From Hyphomicrobium sp. (GTDB lineage Bacteria > Pseudomonadota > Alphaproteobacteria > Rhizobiales > Hyphomicrobiaceae): a stretch of 40,971 bases of DNA. A program made the translations under genes and the position numbers. Below are positions 32,805 through 40,971 of the stretch, one piece after another (the first letter of the stretch is position 1; each line of letters begins with the position of its first letter). Location: the NCBI GenBank assembly GCA_025351425.1, contig JANXVY010000035.1, positions 1-40,971 on the forward strand, in the 5' to 3' direction. The notes beneath the pieces were generated by a model. It was not told where the DNA came from, did not search any database, and saw only the letters and a list, made by a program, of their open reading frames with translations.

Positions 32805-33347
32805 ATGAAAACCGAATCCCGCGTAGAAAATAACGTGACGGATCATGGTCCCATTTCGTTTGGCGACCATTTCCAGTCCTCCGACCAGTTTGATGCCGTC
32901 TTCAAGGAGGGCATGGCGCTGGTTGAGCGCACGGCCAGCTATCTCGACGGCGCCGGCCGCAAGGATGCCAAAGACCTAAGCCCGGGCACGACCGTGTTGT
33001 ATGCAACCGAAAGCATGCGCCTGACCACGCGGCTGCTCGATATCGCCTCGTGGCTGCTGATCCGCCGCGCGCTTAAGCAAGGCGAAATCAGCCCCTCCCA
33101 AGCGCAAGTAAAGCGCCAGGGTTTGAAGCTGCTGACGCTCGGCCGCCCGGCCCACACGGCGGGCTTTGACGACTTGCCGTCAGGCCTGCGCGCGCTGATC
33201 GCCGAAAGCTTCCACATGCTGGACCGCGTGCTGCAGCTCGACCGCGCCATGTCGCCCGACCGCGTAGATGCGGCAACGGCGCCCGCCAATCAGGTAGTCG
33301 CTCAGATGAACCAGCTGCAACAGGCCTTCGCCCGCAAGGCGTCTTGA
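32805..33347 (+). CDS. rcdA: RcdA/DUF1465 family protein (regulator of CtrA degradation)
   Basis: 180 residues with the family core ISFGDHFQSSDQFDAVFKEGMALVERTASYLDG, LYATESMRLTTRLLDIASWLLIRRALKQGEI and FHMLDRVLQLDRAM. In Caulobacter RcdA is a ClpXP adaptor needed for cell-cycle degradation of the master regulator CtrA. It is all helical with no membrane segment. ATG 32805 is chosen; an upstream in-frame TTG has no support. A strong terminator lies 280-140 bp upstream and another just downstream, so it is probably a single-gene transcript. Confidence 0.87.
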   Translation: MKTESRVENNVTDHGPISFGDHFQSSDQFDAVFKEGMALVERTASYLDGAGRKDAKDLSPGTTVLYATESMRLTTRLLDIASWLLIRRALKQGEISPSQAQVKRQGLKLLTLGRPAHTAGFDDLPSGLRALIAESFHMLDRVLQLDRAMSPDRVDAATAPANQVVAQMNQLQQAFARKAS

Positions 33348-33389
33348 GGCTCTGGCGTCGGCAAGCCAAACCCGCCGCTCACGATAAAA

Positions 33390-33422
33390 GCCGCTCCTGG
33401 ACGCAAGTCCAGGGCGGCATTT
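33390..33422. terminator. Bidirectional terminator between rcdA and rpmE
   Basis: GCCGCTCCTGGAC, loop GCAA, GTCCAGGGCGGC form a 12-bp stem with one bulged base. ATTTGTTTG follows on the plus strand, and CTTTTATCG on the minus strand. It sits 42 bp after the rcdA stop and about 30 bp after the rpmE stop on the opposite strand, so it can serve both convergent genes. Confidence 0.75.
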
Positions 33423-33451
33423 GTTTGTGCAGGCCAAACCGCCGTAACGGT

Positions 33452-33676
33452 TCAGAACATTCCCTCGAACTTCTTCTTGAACTTCGACAGGCGGCCGCCG
33501 CGGTCCATCAACTTCTGATCGCCGCCGGTCCAGGCCGGGTGCGTCGACGGATCGATATCGAGCGCAAGCGTGTCGCCTTCTTTGCCGTACGTCGAATACG
33601 TAATGAAATCAGAGCCGTTCGGCAGCTGGACGCGGATCGGATGATAATCGGGATGGCAATCGGCTGCTTTTTTCAT
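33452..33676 (-). CDS. rpmE: 50S ribosomal protein L31
   Basis: 74 residues: [59 protein letters not shown]. The PxxHPxWTG and GRLxKFxxKF motifs are diagnostic. It has one Cys only and no CXXC, so it belongs to the zinc-independent (C-minus) L31 form although it keeps the bacterial L31 layout. Convergent with rcdA. Its upstream side opens into a 0.95-kb stretch with no convincing gene. Confidence 0.95.
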   Translation of the reverse strand: MKKAADCHPDYHPIRVQLPNGSDFITYSTYGKEGDTLALDIDPSTHPAWTGGDQKLMDRGGRLSKFKKKFEGMF

Positions 33677-34624
33677 GGGTCTATCTCAGGACTACGGTGA
33701 ACAGCCGGGAGGCCAGGCGAAAAGCCCAGGTCACAGCATGGAATGGCGCGGAAGGAGCCCGTATAGGAGAGATTTGACAGTCCGGCAAGGGTTTCATTGG
33801 CTCCATTTGGCGCGGCAAACCTGTCGCGGTCAGACCTCACTGGAATTCGGCCACATCTCAAACGCCGAAGAGTCCGTATGAACCCCAATTGTGCCAGGCC
33901 CCAAAATAAATTCCGGAGTGCCTGAGAAGCAATAAATGTTGTCGGCGATATGCGGGAACTGGACGAACTACCAAGACCAATCAGCGTCGCAATCGCCGCC
34001 ATGTCGGCCAATGACGGCGTTGAAGCCGTGATCAAAATCAAAGAGGACGGCATCACGGTTCGCGCTCTCGACTTTCCCTCAGCCTTTTGCTCGGCTGGCG
34101 CCGCGTCATCACAGCAAAGGGGGTACTGGCGATCGAGAGCTATGCAGCTCCGTTCCTTGGCCATATTCAGGCTACTGAGATCAGGGTCTTGAGCGCCATT
34201 GTGCAGGAACCCCGATATCGGACAGAGCTGCAGCGCATGGGTAAGCATCGCCGGACCAGCATCGAGATTTCGGCAAAATGCGCCATCGATTTGGAACTGT
34301 GTGAGCTGACCGGCAAGATCAGTTCGGCCGCCATCAACTTCAAGACCGAATGGCTGAAGCTGGGAACCACCAACATGGGCGCAACCGTGCATTAGAACGG
34401 TCTGTCGCGATGGCGCAGCGCAGGATCGCTGCCACTGGAGAGCCGCGGAGCGGCTTCAGGAGCGCCCATGCGTCAGCGCGGAGCCCTGCTTTGCAGGGAC
34501 GCGTAGCTCTGCTACGGCGCGACCTGACCGGTGTCGGCCGCCCCGCCAAAGGTGGCCTTAGGTGCGCGCAATCGCTGCGCGATGACACGCACCTGAGATT
34601 AGCCACCGTGAGGCAAAACATGTC
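33677..34624. other. Stretch without a convincing gene
   Basis: Nearly 950 bp between rpmE and prs. The part from about 33.88 to 34.40 kb is visibly richer in A and T than its surroundings. It has short plus-strand open frames (33950-34192 and 34087-34395, in different frames) and a minus-strand frame (33673-34392). The plus-strand fragment has RMGKHRRTSIEISAKC, loosely like the start of a PilZ domain, but the rest does not support it and the two frames would need a frameshift to join. I see no clear ribosome site. A decayed small gene is possible. Confidence 0.35.
34441..34594. repeat. Cluster of four short hairpins upstream (3' side) of prs
   Basis: AGCCGC-GGA-GCGGCT (34441-34455), CCCTGC-TTT-GCAGGG (34484-34498) and CGTAGC-TCT-GCTACG (34502-34516) are three perfect 6-bp stems with 3-nt loops. 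A fourth, ATCGC-TGC-GCGAT (34571-34583), lies inside an outer AGGTGCG/CGCACCT pair (34560-34594). All share a GC-NNN-GC centre. The cluster lies just downstream of the prs stop on the minus strand and could stabilise or terminate that transcript. Confidence 0.55.
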
Positions 34625-35602
<978 letters not shown>

Positions 35603-35744
35603 GGAGCCCTCCACCACAATGACAGTTCAATGACAGACCAAATAGCAAGATGGCCCGAAGGTGTAAACCAAACGGGCCATCCGACCGTGCAATTCGACGC
35701 ATTTGCCGCGGCTTATACCAAGCCGCACACAACGACGATGAAGC

Positions 35745-36788
35745 TTACTGCGTCTTCGTTGGCAACAGCTTGATGATGCCCTGCGCGGCTGCTGCTGCGG
35801 CGGCATCCGCAGTCTTGCCCCATGCGCCGTCGAGCGAGCCCTGCGGGATCTCGTTTTTCTGCGTGACGGTACCGAGCTTCTTGCCCTGCGGGTCCTTGAC
35901 GTTCCACGAGATTTCGATCGGCTGCTTGCCGTCCTTGTCCGCGCCCACCGTGACCTTGCCCTCGACGCGGTAGGCGCTCGCCGCCGCCGTCTGGTCCGAC
36001 AGCGCGATGCCGTTCTTGGTCAATTCCTTCTGCAAGGCGGCAGCAAGCGCCTGGCTGCCGTCGCCCGGCGCACCGGTGACGCTCGGAACGAGAGCGGTCA
36101 ACCCCGCCGGCTTGTCGATGCTGCCGGTCTGGGGCGCACCCTTCGGCTGCACGGCCGCGAGATCTGCCGGCGTCGCCGCAGCTTTGACCGCGCCGGCACC
36201 CGCGGGCGCAGCGATTCCGACCGCCGACGCGATCGCGGGCGATGCCTGGCTTGCCGGGATAAAAGCAGTGAACGCAGCGACGGTCTTGGTCGCGACGGTC
36301 TGCGATATTTCGGGCGTCACAGCCTGCCAGACATCTTTTCCAGCCGTCGCCGACGCCAGCATTTCCTCGCCTGCAATGCGATTGATCTTCTTGCCGGACT
36401 TATCCATCACGTCGAAGAAGTAGGACAGCTTCGCCGCCGCCTTATCTTTGGAATCTTTGGCCGCCGTCGCATAGCCGCGCAGCGTGTAATCGGCTGGAGT
36501 AGTGGGCGAGGTCACGAGCGAGAATTTGGTCTTGTCGAGCCCGCCTGAAACCTGCGCCACCATCTGCTTGCTGGTAGCATCCGGCACGCCGAGCACAGGC
36601 GCCACCGCGACGCTGACGGTCTTGGAGATCGCCGCATCCGCAACCGGCGTCACCGGCTGGTTGGCGCCGCCAAGCAGGCTTGAGCCGCTTTCACACCCTG
36701 CGAGCGCAAGGCTGAGCATGATACTAGTGACTGCAAACGAACCCGGCACAGTTGCGCGCGACGCTGCAGCAGTTCTGTTGGTCGTCAT
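35745..36788 (-). CDS. Predicted lipoprotein of unknown function
   Basis: 347 residues. A signal peptide ends in the lipobox LALAGC (Cys 32), so the product is expected on the periplasmic face of a membrane. The middle is Ala/Pro-rich. Two stretches look like related beta-rich modules: DYTLRGYATAAKDSKDKAAAKLSYFFDVMDKSGKK and AYRVEGKVTVGADKDGKQPIEISWNVKDPQGKK, each with Y.(L/V).G..T/A...D..K....L/I.....V.D..GKK, suggesting an internal duplication. I recognise it as a conserved companion of prs and pgeF in Rhizobiales but know no function. Confidence 0.75.
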   Translation of the reverse strand: MTTNRTAAASRATVPGSFAVTSIMLSLALAGCESGSSLLGGANQPVTPVADAAISKTVSVAVAPVLGVPDATSKQMVAQVSGGLDKTKFSLVTSPTTPADYTLRGYATAAKDSKDKAAAKLSYFFDVMDKSGKKINRIAGEEMLASATAGKDVWQAVTPEISQTVATKTVAAFTAFIPASQASPAIASAVGIAAPAGAGAVKAAATPADLAAVQPKGAPQTGSIDKPAGLTALVPSVTGAPGDGSQALAAALQKELTKNGIALSDQTAAASAYRVEGKVTVGADKDGKQPIEISWNVKDPQGKKLGTVTQKNEIPQGSLDGAWGKTADAAAAAAAQGIIKLLPTKTQ

Positions 36789-36986
36789 GATGACGTCCCC
36801 CTCTATGAACTAGCCGTTCCGGTGACCGTCGTACGAACTTTGCGGCCTTCTCTTCAAACCCGGTACCCACATGTGACAAAGGTAACAGTGCGGATGGCCT
36901 GAGAGTCCAGATGCCGAAAGGCCATATCGCTAACACCAACACAGTTTGGCCCAATTTTCGGGCCGCCAATCCTGTGGATGATGCTG

Positions 36987-37760
36987 CTAAGCCAGCACAA
37001 TGGCAGAGATTTGACGACCATAATCGGCTTGCTTGCGGTGCGTCGTCCGCCGGAACGAGTAGAAAAGTGATTCGTCGGCGTAGGTGCAGGGGGTCTGGCG
37101 CTCGATAACGCCGACGCGGGCAAGCGCGAGCTGCGCAGCGACGAAACCCGGCAAATCGAAATGCGGACGCGGGTTGGTGCCGATCCGGGCAAAAAATTGC
37201 GTATTGCGGGAGTTGCGCGCCACAAGATCGGCCTCGAAATCGGGACCCACTTCATAGTTTGCCTGATTGATGCAGGGACCGACAGCCGCGCGGATATTGT
37301 CGCGTCGCGCGCCGAGCTTCTCCATGGCGGCGACTGTCGCCTCCAGTATGCCGCCGACCGCGCCGCGCCAGCCCGCATGTGCCGCAGCTATGACGCCAGC
37401 CATCGGATCGGCAAACAGCACCGGCGCGCAATCTGCGGCGAGCGCCCCGATCACCAGCCCGCGCGTGAGCGTGACCAGAGCATCGGCCTTGGGCAATTCG
37501 GCGCGGGGGATATCGCCGTTCGCGATGACGGCGCTCGCGCTATGCACCTGATGCACCGTCAGCACGCCTGGCTGCGCCCCGCCGAGGTGTCGGGCAACCC
37601 GGCTACGATTCTCCGCAACGTGGACCGGATCGTCATTGGACCCAAACCCGCAGTTGAGCCCCGCATAGATGCCGCCGGATATACCGCCCTCCCGGGTGAA
37701 GAACCCGTGACGGATGCCAGGAAGTCCCGTGAGGCAAGCAGCAGTGAGCGGTTTGAGCAT
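36987..37760 (-). CDS. pgeF: Peptidoglycan editing factor PgeF (YfiH / laccase-domain family)
   Basis: 257 residues. The metal-site motifs are VHQVHSASA (His), ADCAPVLFAD (Cys) and AAAHAGWRGAVGGI (His), the C/H/H triad of the family. HGFFTREGGISGGIYAGLNCG opens the protein and FYSFRR closes it. E. coli YfiH hydrolyses the wrong L-Ser precursor in peptidoglycan synthesis, and related proteins act on purine nucleosides. ATG 37760 with AAGGA 7-8 nt upstream is chosen over a GTG at 37796. It is in line with the methyltransferase and lgt genes. Confidence 0.92.
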   Translation of the reverse strand: MLKPLTAACLTGLPGIRHGFFTREGGISGGIYAGLNCGFGSNDDPVHVAENRSRVARHLGGAQPGVLTVHQVHSASAVIANGDIPRAELPKADALVTLTRGLVIGALAADCAPVLFADPMAGVIAAAHAGWRGAVGGILEATVAAMEKLGARRDNIRAAVGPCINQANYEVGPDFEADLVARNSRNTQFFARIGTNPRPHFDLPGFVAAQLALARVGVIERQTPCTYADESLFYSFRRTTHRKQADYGRQISAIVLA

Positions 37761-37853
37761 TTCAACGTCCTTGGATTGCGATGGCGCGCACCGCACGGCA
37801 ACACGTTAAACAGCGTTTATTGCAGCGTTGATTCAACAACCCTAAGCTGCAAA

Positions 37854-38957
37854 TTAAAATCCCGGGAGTTTGGGTAAATTCAGGCTTCGCACGCCGATGA
37901 CCTTGAACCGCCCGCCCATGCCTTGGGGCGCCATGAGCCGCGCCACGCCCGCCTCGATCTCGCCGGCCTTCGCCGGGTTGGCAGCCATCAGCTTCGACGC
38001 CCGCTCGACGATCCCGAGCCGCCCGAGAAACTCGCCCTGCGTGAGCGGGCCATCGACAGCCAAGCCCGCGACCTTCATTTCGCGCGCGACATCGGCAAAA
38101 TCGACCTGGATTGAGAGATCGGCTTCGCCTGGCGATGTCAGCGGGTGCTCGAACCTGTGGTCGCGCACCGCCTGCAAGCTATCGCCAGGCGCACTTTCAA
38201 CATGTCCATAGTCGATGAACAACGCAGCAAACGGGTCGCTGCCTGCCATTTGCTTGAGTGCCTCCGCCAGATCGTGGCTTGCGATTGTTTCGTAGACGCT
38301 TCCCAGCGGCGCGCCGGGCCACATCGTATCCAGTTCGGGCCGCAGCCGGGTCGGCCGCGACGCAGTGAATTGAAACCGGCCTTCGTCATCCAACCCGATC
38401 GCGCGCCACCGCCAACCCTCTTCCGTTTTAATACTTTGGCTGGGCGCATAGACGTCGAGAAATTCGTTGGCGAGCACGATGGCGGGGACTGCCTCGCTGG
38501 CCGGAAACCGATCGGTCCAGGCAACCGGCACGCCAACGTCCGCCAGCCCCTCCTCTTGCAGCGCGCGAAGCAGATGAGAGGCCTCCATAAGTTTGACCGC
38601 AAGTCCGTCCTTGAACCCGGGCACTCGAGTGATCGCGCGCAGCGCGTCCGCCATCAGTGTCCCGCGGCCTGGACCGAACTCGAACAGGTTGACCGGACTT
38701 GGCGAACCCATCTGTCCCCAAACCACCGCGGCCCATAACCCCAACAGCTCGCCGAAGATCTGGCTGATCTCAGGGGCCGTGATGAAGTCGCCGCCGCGGC
38801 CGATCACGGCCTTGGTTGCGTAATAGCCGTGCGCCTCGTCCCACAGGCACGCACCGATGAACTGACCAAGCTCCATCGGCCCGTCGCGCTCAATTTGCGC
38901 CTTGAGTTTGAGCGCCAGCGGCGTATCGCGCCGCTCGTTTGGGTCATAATCGCTCAT
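37854..38957 (-). CDS. SAM-dependent methyltransferase, COG1565 (NDUFAF7/MidA family)
   Basis: 367 residues. Family marks: LALKLKAQIERDGPMELGQFIGACLWDEAHGYYA, GGDFITAPEISQIFGELLGLWAAVVW, the SAM site LFEFGPGRGTLMADAL, and IVLANEFLDVYAPSQ. The mitochondrial homologue NDUFAF7 methylates an arginine of a complex I subunit; the same role in this bacterium is inferred. Its ATG overlaps the lgt stop (38954-38957), so both are on one transcript with pgeF 93 bp downstream. Confidence 0.9.
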   Translation of the reverse strand: MSDYDPNERRDTPLALKLKAQIERDGPMELGQFIGACLWDEAHGYYATKAVIGRGGDFITAPEISQIFGELLGLWAAVVWGQMGSPSPVNLFEFGPGRGTLMADALRAITRVPGFKDGLAVKLMEASHLLRALQEEGLADVGVPVAWTDRFPASEAVPAIVLANEFLDVYAPSQSIKTEEGWRWRAIGLDDEGRFQFTASRPTRLRPELDTMWPGAPLGSVYETIASHDLAEALKQMAGSDPFAALFIDYGHVESAPGDSLQAVRDHRFEHPLTSPGEADLSIQVDFADVAREMKVAGLAVDGPLTQGEFLGRLGIVERASKLMAANPAKAGEIEAGVARLMAPQGMGGRFKVIGVRSLNLPKLPGF

Positions 38958-39829
38958 GCCTTCGGGCTGGCCTCACCGTTGACTCGCTGGCGCGCCAGAT
39001 GGATGAAATACGCCCCCAGAACCACCATCGGGATCGAATAAGCGATGCCGGGCGTCAACCCGCCGGCGGTGAACGCATGCGCCGGATCGGGCTGCCTGAA
39101 CAACTCGCACGTCGAACGCGCGATCGCATACCCGACCAGGAACGTGCCGGTAATGAGCCCCGGCCGCTTCAACCCGCCGAACACATGGGAGAGCAGGCGC
39201 AGGGTGAGAAACAGCGCCAGCCCCTCGGCGAACGCTTCATAAAGTTGGCTCGGATGCCGAGGCGTCGGTTCGAGCGCAGCAAACTCCGGGTAGGTTTCGG
39301 CAACCCGCGGAAACACCATGCCCCACGGCATCGAGGTCGGCCGGCCGAACAGTTCCCCATTTATGAAGTTCGCCAAGCGCCCGAAAAACAGCCCGATCGG
39401 CACCGCGGCGGCGCAGACATCCATCGAACTCCACATGGAAACGCCCTTGTGGCGCGCAAACAGCCACAATGCCGCCCCGCAGCCGATGAGCGCCCCGTGG
39501 AACGCCATGCCGCCCTTCCAGACCTGAAGGATTTCAAACGGATGGTTCAAATAATAGCCCGGCTCATAGAACAGTACCGACCCGATCCGCCCGCCAAGAA
39601 TGACGCCTAGAGTCATATAGAGCAGCAGATCGTCCACCATCGACACGTCGAACGGGGCCTTGCCGTGGGCCCAGACCAGGGGTGTGCGCAGCAGGCGCCT
39701 GATATAAAGCCAGCCGAGCAGCAACCCCGCCATATAGGAGAGGCCATACCATTTGACGACGAACGGCCCAATGGCGAAGGCCACAGGATCGATGTTGGGA
39801 TAGGGTATCGCCAGGAATTCCACCGCCAC
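38954..39829 (-). CDS. lgt: Prolipoprotein diacylglyceryl transferase
   Basis: Inner-membrane enzyme that transfers diacylglycerol from phosphatidylglycerol to the lipobox Cys of prolipoproteins. 291 residues, several membrane segments. YPNIDPVAFAIGPFVVKWYGLSY at the start, GGRIGSVLFYEP, FHGALIGCGAALWLFA and the signature GRLANFINGELFGRPT (conserved Arg and Asn) are present, as is HPSQLYEAFAEG. It would serve the lipoproteins in this window (BamE and the two unknown ones). It is first in the lgt-methyltransferase-pgeF run, divergent from ubiK across 152 bp. Confidence 0.96.
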   Translation of the reverse strand: MAVEFLAIPYPNIDPVAFAIGPFVVKWYGLSYMAGLLLGWLYIRRLLRTPLVWAHGKAPFDVSMVDDLLLYMTLGVILGGRIGSVLFYEPGYYLNHPFEILQVWKGGMAFHGALIGCGAALWLFARHKGVSMWSSMDVCAAAVPIGLFFGRLANFINGELFGRPTSMPWGMVFPRVAETYPEFAALEPTPRHPSQLYEAFAEGLALFLTLRLLSHVFGGLKRPGLITGTFLVGYAIARSTCELFRQPDPAHAFTAGGLTPGIAYSIPMVVLGAYFIHLARQRVNGEASPKA

Positions 39830-39981
39830 GTCCGCTTTCTGGCCATCCCCGGCCGGTAAGAACTTGTGTTAGAAGTGCCGCAGCCTCAGGCAGTGCACCC
39901 CATCATGCGTCTTGCTATAAACGGTGTCCAAACCAGAAACCACCGCGCGACCAGCGCGCCGAACAGCCCGGATCGATAGCC

Positions 39982-40245
39982 ATGCCCCAGACATCCAATC
40001 GTTTGCTCGATGAGTTTGCCAAGCTCATGACAGATGCCGCCGGCGCCGCCCAGGGGGTCGGCAAGGAAGTGCAAACGATGGTCCGCAGCCAGGGCGAGCG
40101 CGTTCTGCGTGAGTTCGATGTGGTGCAGCGGGAGGAGTTCGAGGCCATCAAGGCGATGGCCGAGAAGGCGCGGACCGAGAACGCCGCCCTCGAAGCGCGC
40201 ATTATCCAGCTCGAAGCGCAATTGGCATCTTTGGCCCAGCGCTGA
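39982..40245 (+). CDS. ubiK: Ubiquinone biosynthesis accessory factor UbiK (BMFP/DUF526 family)
   Basis: 87 residues. N-terminal amphipathic helix (LLDEFAKLMTDAAGAAQGVGKEV), the conserved VQREEFEAIKAMAEKARTENAALEARI and a C-terminal coiled coil of about 35 residues, the usual BMFP/UbiK form. In E. coli UbiK helps the aerobic ubiquinone complex; the same role is inferred here. TATAAACGG about 60 bp upstream is a possible promoter element. The neighbouring ybjN-type gene follows after 232 bp. Confidence 0.87.
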   Translation: MPQTSNRLLDEFAKLMTDAAGAAQGVGKEVQTMVRSQGERVLREFDVVQREEFEAIKAMAEKARTENAALEARIIQLEAQLASLAQR

Positions 40246-40303
40246 CTGGCGCCCGTTCGTCCACAATTTCCGCGAGTGACAGGCCCTTCGCCGCACCCGA
40301 AGC

Positions 40304-40325
40304 CTGGAAAATAAGGATTTTCCAG
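40304..40325. repeat. Perfect hairpin downstream of ubiK
   Basis: CTGGAAAA, loop TAAGGA, TTTTCCAG: an 8-bp stem 58 bp after the ubiK stop. No T-run follows on either strand, so it is not a classical terminator, but RNA stabilisation or termination is possible. Confidence 0.4.
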
Positions 40326-40380
40326 CGAACGTTGCGAGATCGCCGTGGACAAGGGTTAGGCGAACTTGCGACTCGCATGC

Positions 40381-40421
40381 CGGTCTGTTTTCGTCCCCTC
40401 AGGTTGACAGGAAACAGACCG
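40381..40421. repeat. 10-bp perfect inverted repeat upstream of the ybjN gene
   Basis: CGGTCTGTTT (40381-40390) and AAACAGACCG (40412-40421) are exact inverse copies, 21 nt apart, ending 56 bp before the ybjN start codon. The spacer contains TTGACA, a consensus -35 hexamer, but no -10 at the proper distance was seen. It may be an operator or a leader-RNA stem. Confidence 0.5.
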
Positions 40422-40477
40422 ACTTCGGGCGCTCGCTCGAAACAAGGCTCTGTGTGTCATGGAACAAGGACGCCGCA

Positions 40478-40971
40478 ATGGGCTCTGCTCAATTAGCCGA
40501 TCACCGCCACGCCAACCCGATCGATCTCGTCGAGCAACTTGCGCTCGGCCACGAATGGGCGTGCGAACGCAACGGCGACGATGAGCTGACCCTGATCGTA
40601 GCGGGCGACTGGACCGACTATCATATCTCGGTCAACTGGCGCGATGATCTGGAAGCGCTGCACCTCGCCTGCGCGTTCGATTTCAAGGTACCTGAAACGC
40701 GCCTGCCCGAAATGTACCGCCTGGTGGCGCAGATCAACGAGCAGCTCTGGCTCGGCCATTTCGACTTGTGGACCACCGAAGGCCTGATCATGTTCCGCCA
40801 CGGCTTGCTGCTGAACGGCTCGGTCGCAACGCCCCGCCAGTGCGAAGCGATGCTGAAAGCGGCGCTTGAGGGCTGCGAGCGCTACTATCAGGCGTTTCAG
40901 TTCGTCGTGTGGGCCGGTCGCGAAAGCCGCGAGGCGCTCGCCTCCGCGATGTTTGAAACCGAAGGCCGCGC
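40478..40971 (+). CDS. YbjN domain-containing protein (incomplete at window end)
   Basis: The frame opens at ATG 40478 (AAGGA 8-9 nt upstream) and runs off the window without a stop: 164 codons are seen. It reads MGSAQLADHRHANPIDLVEQLA, HEWACERNGDDELTLIVAGDWTDYHISVNWRDDLEALHLACAFDFKVPE, EQLWLGHFDLWTTEGLIMFRHGLLL and CERYYQAFQFVVWAG. This is the form of alphaproteobacterial YbjN-like proteins (DUF1790), related to type III secretion chaperone folds; function is unclear. Little of the usual length should be missing. In related genomes the next gene is often proC. Confidence 0.85.
   Translation, partial: MGSAQLADHRHANPIDLVEQLALGHEWACERNGDDELTLIVAGDWTDYHISVNWRDDLEALHLACAFDFKVPETRLPEMYRLVAQINEQLWLGHFDLWTTEGLIMFRHGLLLNGSVATPRQCEAMLKAALEGCERYYQAFQFVVWAGRESREALASAMFETEGR

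Noticed and set aside
33673-34392. Minus-strand 239-codon frame upstream of rpmE
   Set aside because: Overlaps rpmE's start, lacks a ribosome site and any family motif, and has a Ser/Cys/Leu-rich composition typical of a shadow frame.

Overview
The window looks like chromosome of a GC-rich alphaproteobacterium of the order Hyphomicrobiales (Rhizobiales). This rests on gene content and order: bamE / ubiquinol-cytochrome c chaperone / yceD / plsX / fabH / ihfA / merR, then prs / lipoprotein / pgeF / midA-like methyltransferase / lgt, plus rcdA, an alpha-type sspB and a circularly permuted two-piece tmRNA gene. I cannot name the genus. No rRNA, tRNA, CRISPR array, insertion sequence or prophage gene was recognised.

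Layout. 0.2-3.6 kb (minus strand): an NadQ-like NAD regulator, an HD phosphohydrolase, DNA-3-methyladenine glycosylase I and a YgfZ folate-binding protein. 3.8-5.1 kb: dihydroorotase. 5.1-6.2 kb (minus): a PPOX-class flavin protein and BamE. 6.5-11.8 kb (plus): cytochrome bc1 chaperone, YceD, PlsX, FabH, IHF-alpha, a MerR regulator and a phosphopantetheinyl transferase. 12-15.5 kb (minus): fumarase C, a small lipoprotein, SspB and the tmRNA gene ssrA. 15.6-20.4 kb (plus): CPBP protease, class III aminotransferase, a degenerate EAL protein and a HAD protein.

20.4-30.2 kb is a carbon-phosphorus lyase (phn) locus and is the most unusual part. phnC-phnD-phnE and a hexapeptide transferase run leftward; a phnI remnant, phnJ, a GNAT gene, phnK, phnL, phnM and phnN run rightward. 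The divergent centre is damaged: phnG, phnH and about the first 100 codons of phnI are absent, with the start of phnC lying next to the middle of phnI. In addition phnI and phnE each carry one in-frame TAG in an otherwise open frame. The downstream genes look intact, so this reads as a recently inactivated phosphonate pathway.

30.1-41 kb: a PPK2 polyphosphate kinase, a quinone oxidoreductase, DUF1192, a possible small RNA with a terminator, rcdA and rpmE, a 0.95 kb stretch without a convincing gene, then prs, a lipoprotein, pgeF, a COG1565 methyltransferase, lgt, ubiK and the start of a ybjN gene that leaves the window.

Themes: trans-translation and ClpXP delivery (ssrA next to sspB, rcdA further on), envelope and lipid building (plsX, fabH, bamE, lgt, pgeF), and phosphorus metabolism (phn locus, ppk2, prs). 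Intergenic regions hold two copies of a 106-bp repeat and many short perfect hairpins.
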